A stretch of DNA of 24,671 bases from Bacillota bacterium (GTDB taxonomy: Bacteria > Bacillota > Sulfobacillia > JABLXB01), in contig JANLGA010000009.1 of the NCBI GenBank assembly GCA_024653225.1, positions 1 to 24,671 on the forward strand, given 5' to 3'. The translations under genes were made by a program, and so were the position numbers. Each line of letters starts with the position of its first letter. Position 1 is the first letter of the stretch. Below the pieces are notes generated by a model. That model was not told where the DNA came from. It saw nothing but the letters and a program-made list of their open reading frames with translations, and did no database searches. This document shows, piece after piece, positions 5,598-13,748 of the stretch.

Positions 5598-7214
5598 ATG
5601 GTGCATCGTCGTCGCGTCCCGTCGGCACTCGGGGCGTTGCTCGTCGTGGCGACAGCCTGCTTGCTGGTCTGGATTCGTTGCTCCGCTCCCTCCGCTCCCG
5701 ACCGCCTGCCGAGCGCCTTGGTCGAGCCCCAGGCCCGGAGCCTCGTGCTTTCCCTGAGCGGGAACGCCATCATGGAAGACGTGAGGATCCTGGCCGGAGA
5801 CGAGTTCCGAGGGCGGGAGGCCGGCGGGACCGGCGGCAACGCCGCCGCCCTGTGGCTGTTCGGGGCGTTCAAGCGGCGCGTCGGCGGCGTCTCCATGGAC
5901 CACTTTCCGTTCCTGTTTCGCGCCGTCCCTTCGCACGACTTGTACGTTGATTCCCCGGGGGACTTGCGGGGATCGAGCGTGCTGGGTTACTCGGGTTTCA
6001 CCGCCGGTGGCCGGTACCTCCTGGCTTGGTGCGGGGCGGGTTCCCTGGAGGAGGTTGAGAAGGCCGGTTCCTCGGTGCCGGCCGGTACTCCGTGGGTTGC
6101 CTTGATGAGGCGGGGCTCGCTGTACCTCGGCGAGAAGGTGCTCTACGCGCAGGCGGCCGGCGCCCGCGGGGTAATCGTGTACAACTATGAAGGGGGTCCA
6201 TTTCGCGGGAGCCTCGTCTGGAGCGACAGGATTGACCCGACCGCTTTCGAGGTCGGTGCCGTTTCCATAACTCGGGAGCAAGGTGCTTTTCTGCTGGGGC
6301 GCATGGGAATGACCGAGTCGTCCCCGCCCGGGGCCGCACCCGCCGGTACGACGGTGTATATGAGGGTGTCGGCGTCGTGCGAGTGGCGAACGGGCCTGAA
6401 CGTGTGGTGCAAGATTGACGGAGACGAAGAACCGGGCAGGTACGTGATAGTCGGGGCGCACTACGATCACCTTGGGGAGGACCCGTCGCTGCCGGACCCG
6501 GTGTACAACGGGGCCAATGACAACGCGTCCGGCGTCGCCGTCTTGCTGGCCCTGGCCGAGGCCCTGGCCGAATCCGGGGACGGGCCGGATGCCTCTGTCG
6601 TTTTCGTCGCATTCTCCGCCGAGGAACACGGGCTCTGGGGCTCGCGTAGCTTTGTCGCGCAACACCCCGAAATCGTGCGCAACGCGGACATCATGATCAA
6701 CCTCGACCAGGTGGGTGCAGGCGATCTGCCCGGAGGTGGCGGCGCCGGGGACCGGCTGTACGTCGAGGAGACGGCTTCCGACGACGCGCAATGGGCGGCG
6801 AAGCTCGCGTACGGGTGTGCGCTGGACCTGGAGCGCGAGGGGCTCATCCGGCTGGGCGATGCACCGACCGGGGCGGATGCCGAATCCGCGAGAAGGCCGG
6901 GCGGCCGGGCGGGGCCGGGGAGAGTCGCCCTGATCCCGTGCAGTCACAGGACTGACGCCGAATCGTTCGCCGCGGCGGGGGTCAGGGCCGTGGGGCTGTG
7001 CGCCACGGGGGATCTCAGCCCCCTCTACCACACCCCGGAGGACGAGACGGAGACCCTCGATCCCTCGAAGCTGGAAGCGGCGGCGAGGACCGCGGCCCTG
7101 GTGACGTACCTCGTCGCCGAAAATGGTCGGGACCTCCGCGTCCCGCGGGGTCCATACGAGCGGTGCGACAGTCCCGCCCCCATAAAGCCTTGGACCCCGC
7201 CGGCGGTTCGCTGA
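5598..7214 (+). CDS. M28-family metallopeptidase with PA-like domain, exported or membrane-anchored
   Basis: This 538-residue protein starts at ATG 5598 with GGAGGGG 6 nt upstream. An N-terminal basic stretch and hydrophobic segment (about residues 8-27) form a signal anchor or signal peptide. Residues about 160-235 (YAQAAGARGVIVYNY) resemble a PA domain. The M28 zinc site is complete: GAHYDHLG with His288 and Asp290, GANDNASG with Asp308, SAEEHGLWGS with Glu342/343, NLDQVG with Asp370 and LYHTPED with His478. It should be an extracytoplasmic aminopeptidase releasing amino acids from peptides, which fits the peptide importer downstream. Substrate is not predictable. It is transcribed divergently from thiC. 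Confidence 0.88.
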   Translation: MVHRRRVPSALGALLVVATACLLVWIRCSAPSAPDRLPSALVEPQARSLVLSLSGNAIMEDVRILAGDEFRGREAGGTGGNAAALWLFGAFKRRVGGVSMDHFPFLFRAVPSHDLYVDSPGDLRGSSVLGYSGFTAGGRYLLAWCGAGSLEEVEKAGSSVPAGTPWVALMRRGSLYLGEKVLYAQAAGARGVIVYNYEGGPFRGSLVWSDRIDPTAFEVGAVSITREQGAFLLGRMGMTESSPPGAAPAGTTVYMRVSASCEWRTGLNVWCKIDGDEEPGRYVIVGAHYDHLGEDPSLPDPVYNGANDNASGVAVLLALAEALAESGDGPDASVVFVAFSAEEHGLWGSRSFVAQHPEIVRNADIMINLDQVGAGDLPGGGGAGDRLYVEETASDDAQWAAKLAYGCALDLEREGLIRLGDAPTGADAESARRPGGRAGPGRVALIPCSHRTDAESFAAAGVRAVGLCATGDLSPLYHTPEDETETLDPSKLEAAARTAALVTYLVAENGRDLRVPRGPYERCDSPAPIKPWTPPAVR

Positions 7215-7236
7215 CTCACGATCCCCTGGCTCACCA

Positions 7237-7256
7237 TCCCCCTTGGCGGCGGGGGA
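7237..7256 (+). terminator. Terminator-like hairpin after the M28 gene
   Basis: TCCCCC (7237-7242) pairs with GGGGGA (7251-7256) around an 8-nt loop, 22 nt past the M28 stop. No T tract follows, so termination is only possible, not shown. Confidence 0.3.
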
Positions 7257-7305
7257 GCGACCTCGAGAATCGCGGGACGAATTTCCAATGTTGATACGAG
7301 TGTAC

Positions 7306-7343
7306 GCAGGAGGAGTCGCGTTTACCCACGACGAAACGACTCC
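7306..7343 (+). promoter_or_regulatory. GCAGG...CGAAAC upstream motif, copy B, in front of the FAD dehydrogenase
   Basis: GCAGG at 7306-7310 is followed by CGAAA at 7332-7336. It lies 125 nt before the GTG start. It overlaps a possible 7-bp hairpin GGAGTCG/CGACTCC (7312-7318 with 7337-7343) that competes with an inner CGTTT/AAACG pairing (7319-7323 with 7334-7338). Confidence 0.4.
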
Positions 7344-7430
7344 GGGGGCATGCGGGTCGCGCTGATCGGATGGAGCCGGGCGGGTAAGCAGAAACTGATG
7401 TCGAAAAGCATGCTGCATGGGGGACCGAGA

Positions 7431-8633
7431 GTGAACGCGACGATGGGCGCCGACGTCCTGGTAGTGGGAGCGGGGGCGATCGGCTGCTCCATCGCCTATC
7501 AGTTGGCTCGAGCCGGCATTGACGTCCTCGTGGTGGACCGAGGGGACCTCGCGAGTGGGTCGTCCGGTGCCTGCGACGGCTATGTAGTTACGCAGACCAA
7601 ACACCCCGGGATACACGCGGAGCTCGCCCTGAAGAGCGTCGAGGCATTCGAGCACCTGTCGGACGAGCTGCGCTGGGACGTCCAGTACGAGCGCGTCGGC
7701 GGACTCATAATAATCAGGGGACCCGGTCAGCGGGCTGCGATGGAGCGCCACGCGGCGGCGCTGAAAGAGTCCGGAATTCAAGTGGAAATGCTGGATAGAC
7801 GGGCCGTGGCGGACCGCGAGCCGTTCCTCGACGGCGAGTACGACGGCGCCACCTATTGCGGGCTCGACGGCCGCGTGGACCCGTTGAACTTGACACGCGG
7901 GTTCGCGGCCGCGGCTTCCCGGCTCGGGGCCGGGTTCTCGTTCTACAACAGCGTGGCCTCGGTGGTCGTCAGGGGAGATCGGGTGACCGGGGTAGTAACC
8001 TCCCTGGGATTCATCGCGTGCCGCGTCCTCATCTTGGCGTCCGGCGTGTGGACGGCCGCACTCCTCGAACCGCTCGGTCTGCATGTCCCGATCAAGCCGC
8101 GCCGGGGCATAGTGCTCGTGACCGAGCCGGTTCCACCGCTGCTGAACCACGTGGTGTTGGATGCCCGGTACATAGCCGTCAAGTTCGGAATGCGTTCGGG
8201 GGACGAGACCTGCGGTGCCTTCGAGCACTACGGAGTAGGGCTCGCACTCGAGCAGACGGCGGACGGGAACATCCTCATAGGCAACACCAGGGAATTCGTC
8301 GGCTTCGACAGGAGGGTGGCCGTGGAGCCCGTATCCGCGGTCAGGAGCTACGCCCTCCGAGTGGCGCCGAGGCTGGGCGGTATCGGGATAATCCGGTCGT
8401 TCGCGGGCTTGCGACCGTATACCCCCGACGGGCTGCCCCTTCTCGGCCCCGTGGAAGGAGTCGAGGGCCTCGTGCTGGCGGCCGGACACGAGGGTGACGG
8501 CATAGCGCTGTCCCCGATAACCGGGCGCATCGTGGCCGACTACGTATGTTCCGGAATGGTCTCTCGTGAAATGCGGGCCTGTCTGCCCGGGAGATTCGAC
8601 ATCTGGAAGACGGGGGTTGAGAGCGAGAAATGA
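7431..8633 (+). CDS. DAO-family FAD-dependent amino/imino acid dehydrogenase (HcnC / hydroxyproline dehydrogenase beta-like)
   Basis: A 400-residue flavoprotein with an N-terminal Rossmann motif VVGAGAIGCS, the D-x-G dinucleotide region VVDRGDLASGSSGACDGYV, and a C-terminal GLRPYTPDGLPLLGP block with GHEGDGI, all typical of the D-amino acid oxidase superfamily. The SGSSGACDG stretch and overall length match the catalytic (beta) subunit of multi-subunit dehydrogenases such as HcnC or D-hydroxyproline dehydrogenase, rather than free oxidases. GTG 7431 is preceded by GGGGGA; ATG 7443 and ATG 7350 are alternatives. The gene overlaps ridA by 4 nt. Its likely electron-transfer partners lie about 13.4 kb downstream. 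The substrate is unknown. Confidence 0.8.
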   Translation: MNATMGADVLVVGAGAIGCSIAYQLARAGIDVLVVDRGDLASGSSGACDGYVVTQTKHPGIHAELALKSVEAFEHLSDELRWDVQYERVGGLIIIRGPGQRAAMERHAAALKESGIQVEMLDRRAVADREPFLDGEYDGATYCGLDGRVDPLNLTRGFAAAASRLGAGFSFYNSVASVVVRGDRVTGVVTSLGFIACRVLILASGVWTAALLEPLGLHVPIKPRRGIVLVTEPVPPLLNHVVLDARYIAVKFGMRSGDETCGAFEHYGVGLALEQTADGNILIGNTREFVGFDRRVAVEPVSAVRSYALRVAPRLGGIGIIRSFAGLRPYTPDGLPLLGPVEGVEGLVLAAGHEGDGIALSPITGRIVADYVCSGMVSREMRACLPGRFDIWKTGVESEK

Positions 8634-9022
8634 AAAGGTCAATCGTACGGACGGAGTGCGCGCCCCTGCCGCTTTCGCCGATCTCGCAGGCCGTCAGGGC
8701 GGGACAAATGATCTACACATCGGGCCAGTTGGGCAGGGATCCGGCGACCGGCAAGCTCGCGGGTCCCACGATGAGGGAACAAGCCCGCCGGGCACTGGCC
8801 AACCTCAAGGCGGTCGTGGAGGCGGGCGGCGGGTCGCTGCGGTCCATCGTGAAGATCGAGGGGCTCGTCACGGACCTTGACATGATGGGCGAGTTCAACG
8901 AGGTGTTCAAGGAATTCTTCCCGGTGGACCCGCCCGCAAGGTGTTGCTTCGAGGTACGACGCCTGGCGGCGGGCGCTTTGGTAGAAGTCTCCGCCGTAGC
9001 GGTCGTCGAGGAACCCGACTGA
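8630..9022 (+). CDS. ridA: RidA-family reactive enamine/imine deaminase
   Basis: A 130-residue cytoplasmic protein of the YjgF/YER057c/UK114 family, which hydrolyses reactive enamine and imine intermediates to 2-oxo acids and ammonia. SGQLGRDPATGKL (residues 31-43), the PARCCFEV block with Arg104 and the Glu at position 119 match the residues needed for deaminase activity (Arg105 and Glu120 in E. coli). ATG 8630 sits in an ATGA overlap with the upstream dehydrogenase stop, implying translational coupling. Its placement directly behind an amino-acid-oxidising flavoenzyme fits removal of the imine it makes. Confidence 0.92.
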   Translation: MKRSIVRTECAPLPLSPISQAVRAGQMIYTSGQLGRDPATGKLAGPTMREQARRALANLKAVVEAGGGSLRSIVKIEGLVTDLDMMGEFNEVFKEFFPVDPPARCCFEVRRLAAGALVEVSAVAVVEEPD

Positions 9023-9036
9023 AGGAGGGGGTATGC

Positions 9037-10638
9037 TTGCTCGTCGCAGAAGCAATCGCAAAGGCGTTGCTCGACGCCGGGGTGAAAGAGGTATTCGGGC
9101 TGCCGGGGGGAGAGGTCCTCGATTTCATTGACGCGGCTCGGCGCGCGGGACTCCCGTTCGTCCTCACCCGTCACGAGAGCGCGGCTTCTTTCATGGCCGA
9201 TGTCACCGGGCAGATTACCGGGAGACCCGGTGCGTGTCTCTCGACCCTGGGCCCGGGCGCCACGAATATGATCACCGGTGTGGCGAACGCGTACCTCGAT
9301 CGGTCGCCCGTGGTCGCTATCACCGGTCAGATGTCCCCGGAAGCGTACGGGGACATGCCCCATCAGCGCATTGACTTGTGTTCACTATATAAGCCCGTGA
9401 CCAAGTGGTCGGTGAGGGTCACCCCATGGAACGCGGCGGCCGTGGTCCCCGCGGCCGTGTCGGTGGCCATGCGGAGGCCCAGGGGGCCGGTCCACCTGGA
9501 GCTTGCCAGCACGGTGTCGAGGTCGGAAGCCGCGCTTCCGGGCGCCCTCGCGCCCGAGGAGGAGCCACCTGCCGACCTGCAGGAAAGCACGATCACGATC
9601 GAGGGGATCGCCCGGCGCCTCGAGCGGTGTTCCCGGCCCGCCGTGATAGCGGGGATAAACTGCGAACCGGCGGCCGTCGCTCGGCCGCTCAGGGCGTTCG
9701 CGGAGCGCCACGGCATCCCGGTGTTGGTGTCGCCGAAGGCCAAGGGCATCTTCCCCGACGACCATCCACTTTACGTGGGGGTTGCCACGGGAATGGCCGC
9801 GGACGACCGTGTCCTGGAGTTCCTGGAGCAGTGCGATGTCATCTTGGGGGTAGGGTTCGACGCGAGCGAAGCGGACAAGACGTGGCCCGCCAAGGCCCCG
9901 TTGATCTGGCTTGAGGATGCCCCGAGGGACCGGGCCGAATGGCGCGGCGACTACCTTGTGGGCTCGATCCCTGAGCACCTGGGGGCGCTCGCCGATTCCT
10001 ACCATGGAGCGCACCAGTGGACACGCGAGGACGTCGCCCGCGCACGCGGTCGCATCAGGGAGAAGGTGTCTCCAGGGGACGCCGCCGACGGGCGCGTGTC
10101 TCCCGCGGCCGCCCTTCTCGCAATCCGGGAGGTATTGCCCGAGGACGGGGTGTTCGTCTGCGACGTCGGGGCGCACAAGCTCCTAGCCGGGCAGGCGTGG
10201 CCGTGTAAGACCCCCCTGACGTTCTTCATGTCGAACGGCCTCTCCTCGATGGGATACGGCCTCCCGGCGGCCATGGCCGCGAAGAGATGTTTTCCGGACA
10301 GGGCGGTAGTGGCCGTACTGGGAGACGGCGGCTTCGCGATGATGGTGCACGACCTCGAGACGGCTGTGAGGACGAAGGCGGGAGTCGTATACGTGGTATT
10401 CAACGACGAGAGCCTCTCGCTCATCCGGGTAGTGCAATCGCGAAGAAAAATGGAGAGGTACGGTGTGGATTTCGGGGGCGCGCGGTGGGCGACGGTCGCC
10501 GAGGCGCTCGGCGCCGGAGGTGTCTCGGTAACAGACCTGGACGGGCTTCGGGACGCGGTGGCGAAGAACCTGCGTACCGAGACGCCGGTGGTGATTGACC
10601 TCCCTGTGAGCGGCGCGGAATACGACCGACAGATCTGA
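9037..10638 (+). CDS. ThDP-dependent enzyme of the acetolactate synthase / decarboxylase superfamily
   Basis: A 533-residue protein with the three domains of the POX/AHAS superfamily. The cofactor-activating glutamate is present (RHESAASFMAD, Glu47), as is the ThDP/Mg motif GDGG (429-432) running to FNDESLS (Asn456). It would decarboxylate or condense 2-oxo acids. The start is TTG 9037, 8 nt after GGAGG; the nearby ATG 9033 is out of frame. It follows ridA by 14 nt. No specific subfamily signature (AHAS, Xsc, benzoylformate decarboxylase) is evident, so the reaction is left open. With the upstream oxidase and downstream aldehyde oxidoreductase, a 2-oxo acid decarboxylase making an aldehyde is a reasonable inference. 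Confidence 0.85.
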   Translation: MLVAEAIAKALLDAGVKEVFGLPGGEVLDFIDAARRAGLPFVLTRHESAASFMADVTGQITGRPGACLSTLGPGATNMITGVANAYLDRSPVVAITGQMSPEAYGDMPHQRIDLCSLYKPVTKWSVRVTPWNAAAVVPAAVSVAMRRPRGPVHLELASTVSRSEAALPGALAPEEEPPADLQESTITIEGIARRLERCSRPAVIAGINCEPAAVARPLRAFAERHGIPVLVSPKAKGIFPDDHPLYVGVATGMAADDRVLEFLEQCDVILGVGFDASEADKTWPAKAPLIWLEDAPRDRAEWRGDYLVGSIPEHLGALADSYHGAHQWTREDVARARGRIREKVSPGDAADGRVSPAAALLAIREVLPEDGVFVCDVGAHKLLAGQAWPCKTPLTFFMSNGLSSMGYGLPAAMAAKRCFPDRAVVAVLGDGGFAMMVHDLETAVRTKAGVVYVVFNDESLSLIRVVQSRRKMERYGVDFGGARWATVAEALGAGGVSVTDLDGLRDAVAKNLRTETPVVIDLPVSGAEYDRQI

Positions 10639-10657
10639 CCGGGATCTCGGGGCTCGG

Positions 10658-10679
10658 GCCGCCGAAAGAAGCGGGCGGC
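10658..10679 (+). terminator. Terminator-like hairpin after the ThDP enzyme
   Basis: GCCGCC (10658-10663) pairs with GGCGGC (10674-10679) around a 10-nt loop, 20 nt after the stop codon. Only a few bases separate it from motif copy C and there is no T tract. It may attenuate readthrough or be part of the motif structure. Confidence 0.3.
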
Positions 10680-10681
10680 TT

Positions 10682-10708
10682 GCAGGGAACGGGAGACTGA
10701 CGTCGAAC
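10682..10708 (+). promoter_or_regulatory. GCAGG...CGAACTG upstream motif, copy C, in front of the flavin-reductase gene
   Basis: GCAGG at 10682-10686 is followed by GAACGGGAGAC and then CGAAC at 10704-10708 with TG after it. It is the copy closest to copy E. It lies 82 nt before GTG 10764. Confidence 0.45.
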
Positions 10709-10763
10709 TGCAGCATAAGCTGACGGACGAACGCACGAACTGACGCGCGAGGAGACGTACGAA

Positions 10764-11345
10764 GTGCCAACGATGCCGGACGTAGGACTGGATGCGGCGC
10801 ACAGCCTGCTTGGCCCCCGCCAGGCATTCCTCATCACCGCTCGGGACCCGCGGGACGGTCGTGTCAACATCTGCACGGCCGGCTGGGTTTCGGGCGCCAA
10901 CTGGAAACCCTTCAAGGTCAGCGTGGCCCTGTCCAAGGGCGGCCTCACGAACGAGCTCATCCGATCGAGCGGGGAGTTCGTCATCAACGTGCCCGACATG
11001 GACCTGCTTGACGAGGTGGTGTTCTGCGGCCGCACGAGCGGCCGGAAACTCGACAAGTCGCGCCGGGCGGGCCTCGACCTGCTGCCCTCAAAGCACGTGG
11101 CCGCCCCGTACGTCGCGCGGGCCCTGGCCCGCGTCGAGTGCGTGGTGGAACAGGCGCTGGAGATGGACGACCACTGGGTGTTTGTGGGCAGGGCGGTGCA
11201 CGCCGCCGCGCGGGATGGGGTCTTCGATGGCGGCTACGCGGTCTCCCGGGTCCGGCCCGTCTACCAGATCGTTGGCGAACGGTTCTGCAGCCTGGACGGT
11301 GTCGAGGTTCGAAGGGAGATACCGGTCGGGGAGGGGTGGAAGTGA
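10764..11345 (+). CDS. Flavin-reductase-like FMN-binding split-barrel protein
   Basis: A 193-residue protein with the flavin reductase-like pattern: N-terminal PRQAFLITARD, then NICTAGWVSGANWKPFKVSVALSKG, a TNELIRSSGEFVINVPD helix-strand block, and a C-terminal YQIVGERFCSLDG. Such proteins bind FMN and act as NAD(P)H:flavin oxidoreductases or electron carriers. GTG 10764 has GGAG about 10 nt upstream; ATG 10773 is an alternative. The stop overlaps the next gene's GTG by 4 nt, tying it to the Fe-S flavoprotein. The catalytic partner and electron donor are unknown. Confidence 0.75.
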   Translation: MPTMPDVGLDAAHSLLGPRQAFLITARDPRDGRVNICTAGWVSGANWKPFKVSVALSKGGLTNELIRSSGEFVINVPDMDLLDEVVFCGRTSGRKLDKSRRAGLDLLPSKHVAAPYVARALARVECVVEQALEMDDHWVFVGRAVHAAARDGVFDGGYAVSRVRPVYQIVGERFCSLDGVEVRREIPVGEGWK

Positions 11346-12049
11346 AAGTCAAGATTCTCGGCATCTCGGGTAGTCCCCGCAAGGGCAACACCGAGATGAT
11401 GGTGGTCGAGTCCTTGAAGGCGGCGGCGGAGATCCCCGACGTCGAAACGGACCTGGTTGACCTGCGGGGCAAGTTGAGCCCGTGCATTGACTGCGACAGG
11501 TGTCCCGTGGACCCGCCCTCGCAGTACTGCGCGATCAGGGACAAGATGGACACTATTTACCCGAAGCTGATCGAAGCCGACGGTATCATCCTCGGCGCCC
11601 CGGTATATTTTGGGTCGGTCAACGCCCAGGTGAAGGCGATGATGGATCGCTGCAGACCCCTCGGGCGCTGCGGCCACCTCCTGAAGTACAAGGTGGGCGG
11701 GGCGATAACCGTCGGTGCCTGCCGTAACGGGGGGCAGGAGAAGGCCCTCGGCACCATCGTGGACTACTACATCCTGACCGGCATCCTTCCCGTGGGACTG
11801 CTCAGGGTGCTGCAGGTCGGGGCGATGGGTCTCGGATGGAGGGCCGGCATGATCAAGGACGACGAATGGAAGGCCGAGTTCCTGCCCGAGGGGAAAGTCA
11901 CCTGGGTTGACCAGTGTCGTGAGATCGGACGGACCGTGGCGGTGATGTCGCGAGTCGTGAAGGAGGGGATGAGAATCGTGGACCCCAACCGGTTCATCAC
12001 CGGTTGGAAGCTGGAGAGGGAGAAGCTTGGGGGGTCCGAAGGGCACTAG
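11342..12049 (+). CDS. Iron-sulfur flavoprotein / NADPH-dependent FMN reductase family
   Basis: A 235-residue flavodoxin-like protein. GISGSPRKGNTEMM (residues 8-20) is the FMN phosphate loop, followed by the cysteine motif C48-x2-C51-x2-C54-x8-C63, which would bind a [4Fe-4S] cluster as in archaeal and clostridial Fe-S flavoproteins. GAPVYFGSVNAQVKAMMDR is the second flavin-binding segment. GTG 11342 lies in a GTGA overlap with the preceding flavin-reductase-like gene and has GGAGGGG 5 nt upstream. It probably shuttles electrons between ferredoxin and flavin partners. The role in this cluster is inferred only from position. Confidence 0.85.
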   Translation: MKVKILGISGSPRKGNTEMMVVESLKAAAEIPDVETDLVDLRGKLSPCIDCDRCPVDPPSQYCAIRDKMDTIYPKLIEADGIILGAPVYFGSVNAQVKAMMDRCRPLGRCGHLLKYKVGGAITVGACRNGGQEKALGTIVDYYILTGILPVGLLRVLQVGAMGLGWRAGMIKDDEWKAEFLPEGKVTWVDQCREIGRTVAVMSRVVKEGMRIVDPNRFITGWKLEREKLGGSEGH

Positions 12050-12097
12050 GCCTCGACACGTTGCCGATTGAGACGCAGATAACGGAGGGAGTAAGAG

Positions 12098-13669
12098 ATG
12101 AAGCAGCGCCAGTTGCTCGCAATCGTTGTATCCGCACTTGTGCTGATTTCGATGGCGCTCGCGGGGTGCGGCGGAAGTAAACCGGCCGCTCCGCCCGCCG
12201 AGACCAAGCCGCAACAGCCGGCGGCGCCCCAGCCGCCCAAGGAGAAGGTGCTTCGGATCAGCATCGCCGCCGAGCACCTGACGTTCGACCCGCACAACTA
12301 CAAGGCGGGGCCGGACGTGGTCGCGCAGGCCCTCATAATCGAGACTCTGGTCGGCAGGGACAAGGACGGCAACAGGGTCCCGAAGCTCGCGACTTCCTGG
12401 AAGATGCTCGACCCGAAGAAATGGGAATTCAAGCTCAGGGAGGGCGTGAAGTTCACCGACGGAACGCCGTTCGACGGGAAGGCCGTGAAGGTCAGCCTCG
12501 AGCGGAGTTCAAAGGCCCCAAGGGGTTCCGGGTTTGTCGGCTTCGTGGAGAGCGTTGACGTCGTTGACCCGCTGACCGTCGTCTTGAATCTCAAGACGCC
12601 GTTCGGACCGATCCTGGATAACCTGTCCGATCCCGTGGCGGGCATAGTCAGCCCGGCGGCCCTGGAGAAGTACGGGGACGACATCTCCAAGAACCCCGTA
12701 GGGACAGGTCCGTTCAAGCTGCTCGAGTGGATCCCGGGCGACAGGACGGTTTTCGTGGCCAACACCGAGTACTGGGGAAAGAAGCCCGCGCTCGACAAGG
12801 TGATCATGAGGGCCATCCCGGAAGAGAGCACGCGCCTCATGGCCCTGAAGAGTGGGGAGACGGACCTGATCGAGAATCCGGCCCCTCACGAGGTGCCCAA
12901 CCTGAAGAAGGACCCCAATTTCACGGTCATCCAGACGCCCCGCGCCCGCAACGTGTGGCTCGGGATGAACATTAAGGACAAGATCCTCTCCAACAAGAAG
13001 GTCCGGCAGGCCATAGCGCTGGCGGTTGACGAGGAGACTATCGTGTCGTCCGTGCTCGAGGGGATGGGGCGCGTGGCGGACAACGGGTTCATTCCTCCCG
13101 AGGTGGTGAAGCTGAGCCCGGCCCCGAGCTACGAGTATAACCCGACGAAAGCCAAGCAGCTCCTCGCGGAAGCCGGATATCCCAATGGACTGACGCTGAA
13201 CCTGTGGACGCCGGAAAACCGATATCTGCGCGACAAGCAGGTCTGCGAGGTCATCGCGCAGCAGCTGCAACAGGTGGGGATCAACTGCAAGATAACCGTC
13301 ATGGAATGGGGCAGCTACCTCGCCGCGTGCGGCAGGCACGAGCAGCAACTGTATCTGATGGGCTGGGGCTTCATGACCGGCGAACCAGCCCAGGCACTCA
13401 GGCAGACGCTCTCGACCGGAAACACGTTCAATTACACCCAGTACTCGGACCCCGAATTCGACGAACTGCTGGCGAAGGCCGAGCAGGAAGCCGACAAGGT
13501 GAAGAGGGCTTCCTATTACCAGAGGATGGCCGAGATGATCCAGACCCGCGACTTCGCGGTGGTGCCCCTGTACTACATGTACAACAGCTACGCTTCGACG
13601 TCCAAGGTGAAGGGCGTGTACCTGACGCCGAACGAGCTGATTGACCTGAGCGAGGCGACCATCGAATAG
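12098..13669 (+). CDS. Peptide/amine ABC transporter substrate-binding lipoprotein (SBP family 5)
   Basis: A 523-residue extracytoplasmic binding protein of the DppA/OppA type. The N-terminus has a basic start, a hydrophobic core and lipobox LAGC with Cys24, followed by a Pro/Ala-rich linker (about residues 29-48). The family pattern includes FDPHNYKAGPDVVAQALIIETL, LATSWKMLDPKKWEFKLREGVKFTDGTPF and a VGTGPFKLLEW block. ATG 12098 follows GGAGGGAG. It opens the importer genes and is separated from the next gene by a strong hairpin, a common way to keep binding-protein levels above those of the membrane parts. Ligand class (peptide, opine, imino acid) cannot be read from sequence alone. Confidence 0.93.
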   Translation: MKQRQLLAIVVSALVLISMALAGCGGSKPAAPPAETKPQQPAAPQPPKEKVLRISIAAEHLTFDPHNYKAGPDVVAQALIIETLVGRDKDGNRVPKLATSWKMLDPKKWEFKLREGVKFTDGTPFDGKAVKVSLERSSKAPRGSGFVGFVESVDVVDPLTVVLNLKTPFGPILDNLSDPVAGIVSPAALEKYGDDISKNPVGTGPFKLLEWIPGDRTVFVANTEYWGKKPALDKVIMRAIPEESTRLMALKSGETDLIENPAPHEVPNLKKDPNFTVIQTPRARNVWLGMNIKDKILSNKKVRQAIALAVDEETIVSSVLEGMGRVADNGFIPPEVVKLSPAPSYEYNPTKAKQLLAEAGYPNGLTLNLWTPENRYLRDKQVCEVIAQQLQQVGINCKITVMEWGSYLAACGRHEQQLYLMGWGFMTGEPAQALRQTLSTGNTFNYTQYSDPEFDELLAKAEQEADKVKRASYYQRMAEMIQTRDFAVVPLYYMYNSYASTSKVKGVYLTPNELIDLSEATIE

Positions 13670-13688
13670 GCAAGGGGCTGTACCACAC

Positions 13689-13724
13689 GGGTGGGTGGGT
13701 TGCCTGCGTGCAGCCCACCCACCC
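13689..13724 (+). terminator. 15-bp intergenic hairpin, probable mRNA stabiliser or attenuator
   Basis: Bases 13689-13703 pair with 13710-13724 (15 pairs, one G-T) around a 6-nt loop. It lies 19 nt after the binding-protein stop and 25 nt before the M20 gene. No T tract follows, so partial termination or protection of the upstream mRNA from 3' decay is more likely than full termination. Confidence 0.6.
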
Positions 13725-13748
13725 TGAGCAACGAGGAAGGGTTGTCGA

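Noticed and set aside
3972..8642. A single minus-strand frame open for more than 1500 codons covering thiC and the antisense of the M28, FAD dehydrogenase and first bases of ridA
   Set aside because: Only the last 449 residues match a family (ThiC), and a good ribosome site sits at 5321. The rest is antisense to well-supported genes and reflects GC-rich codon bias that removes stops from the opposite strand.
9033..9040. ATG at 9033 as start of the ThDP enzyme
   Set aside because: It is out of frame with the conserved protein. The in-frame TTG at 9037 has the right spacing from GGAGG.
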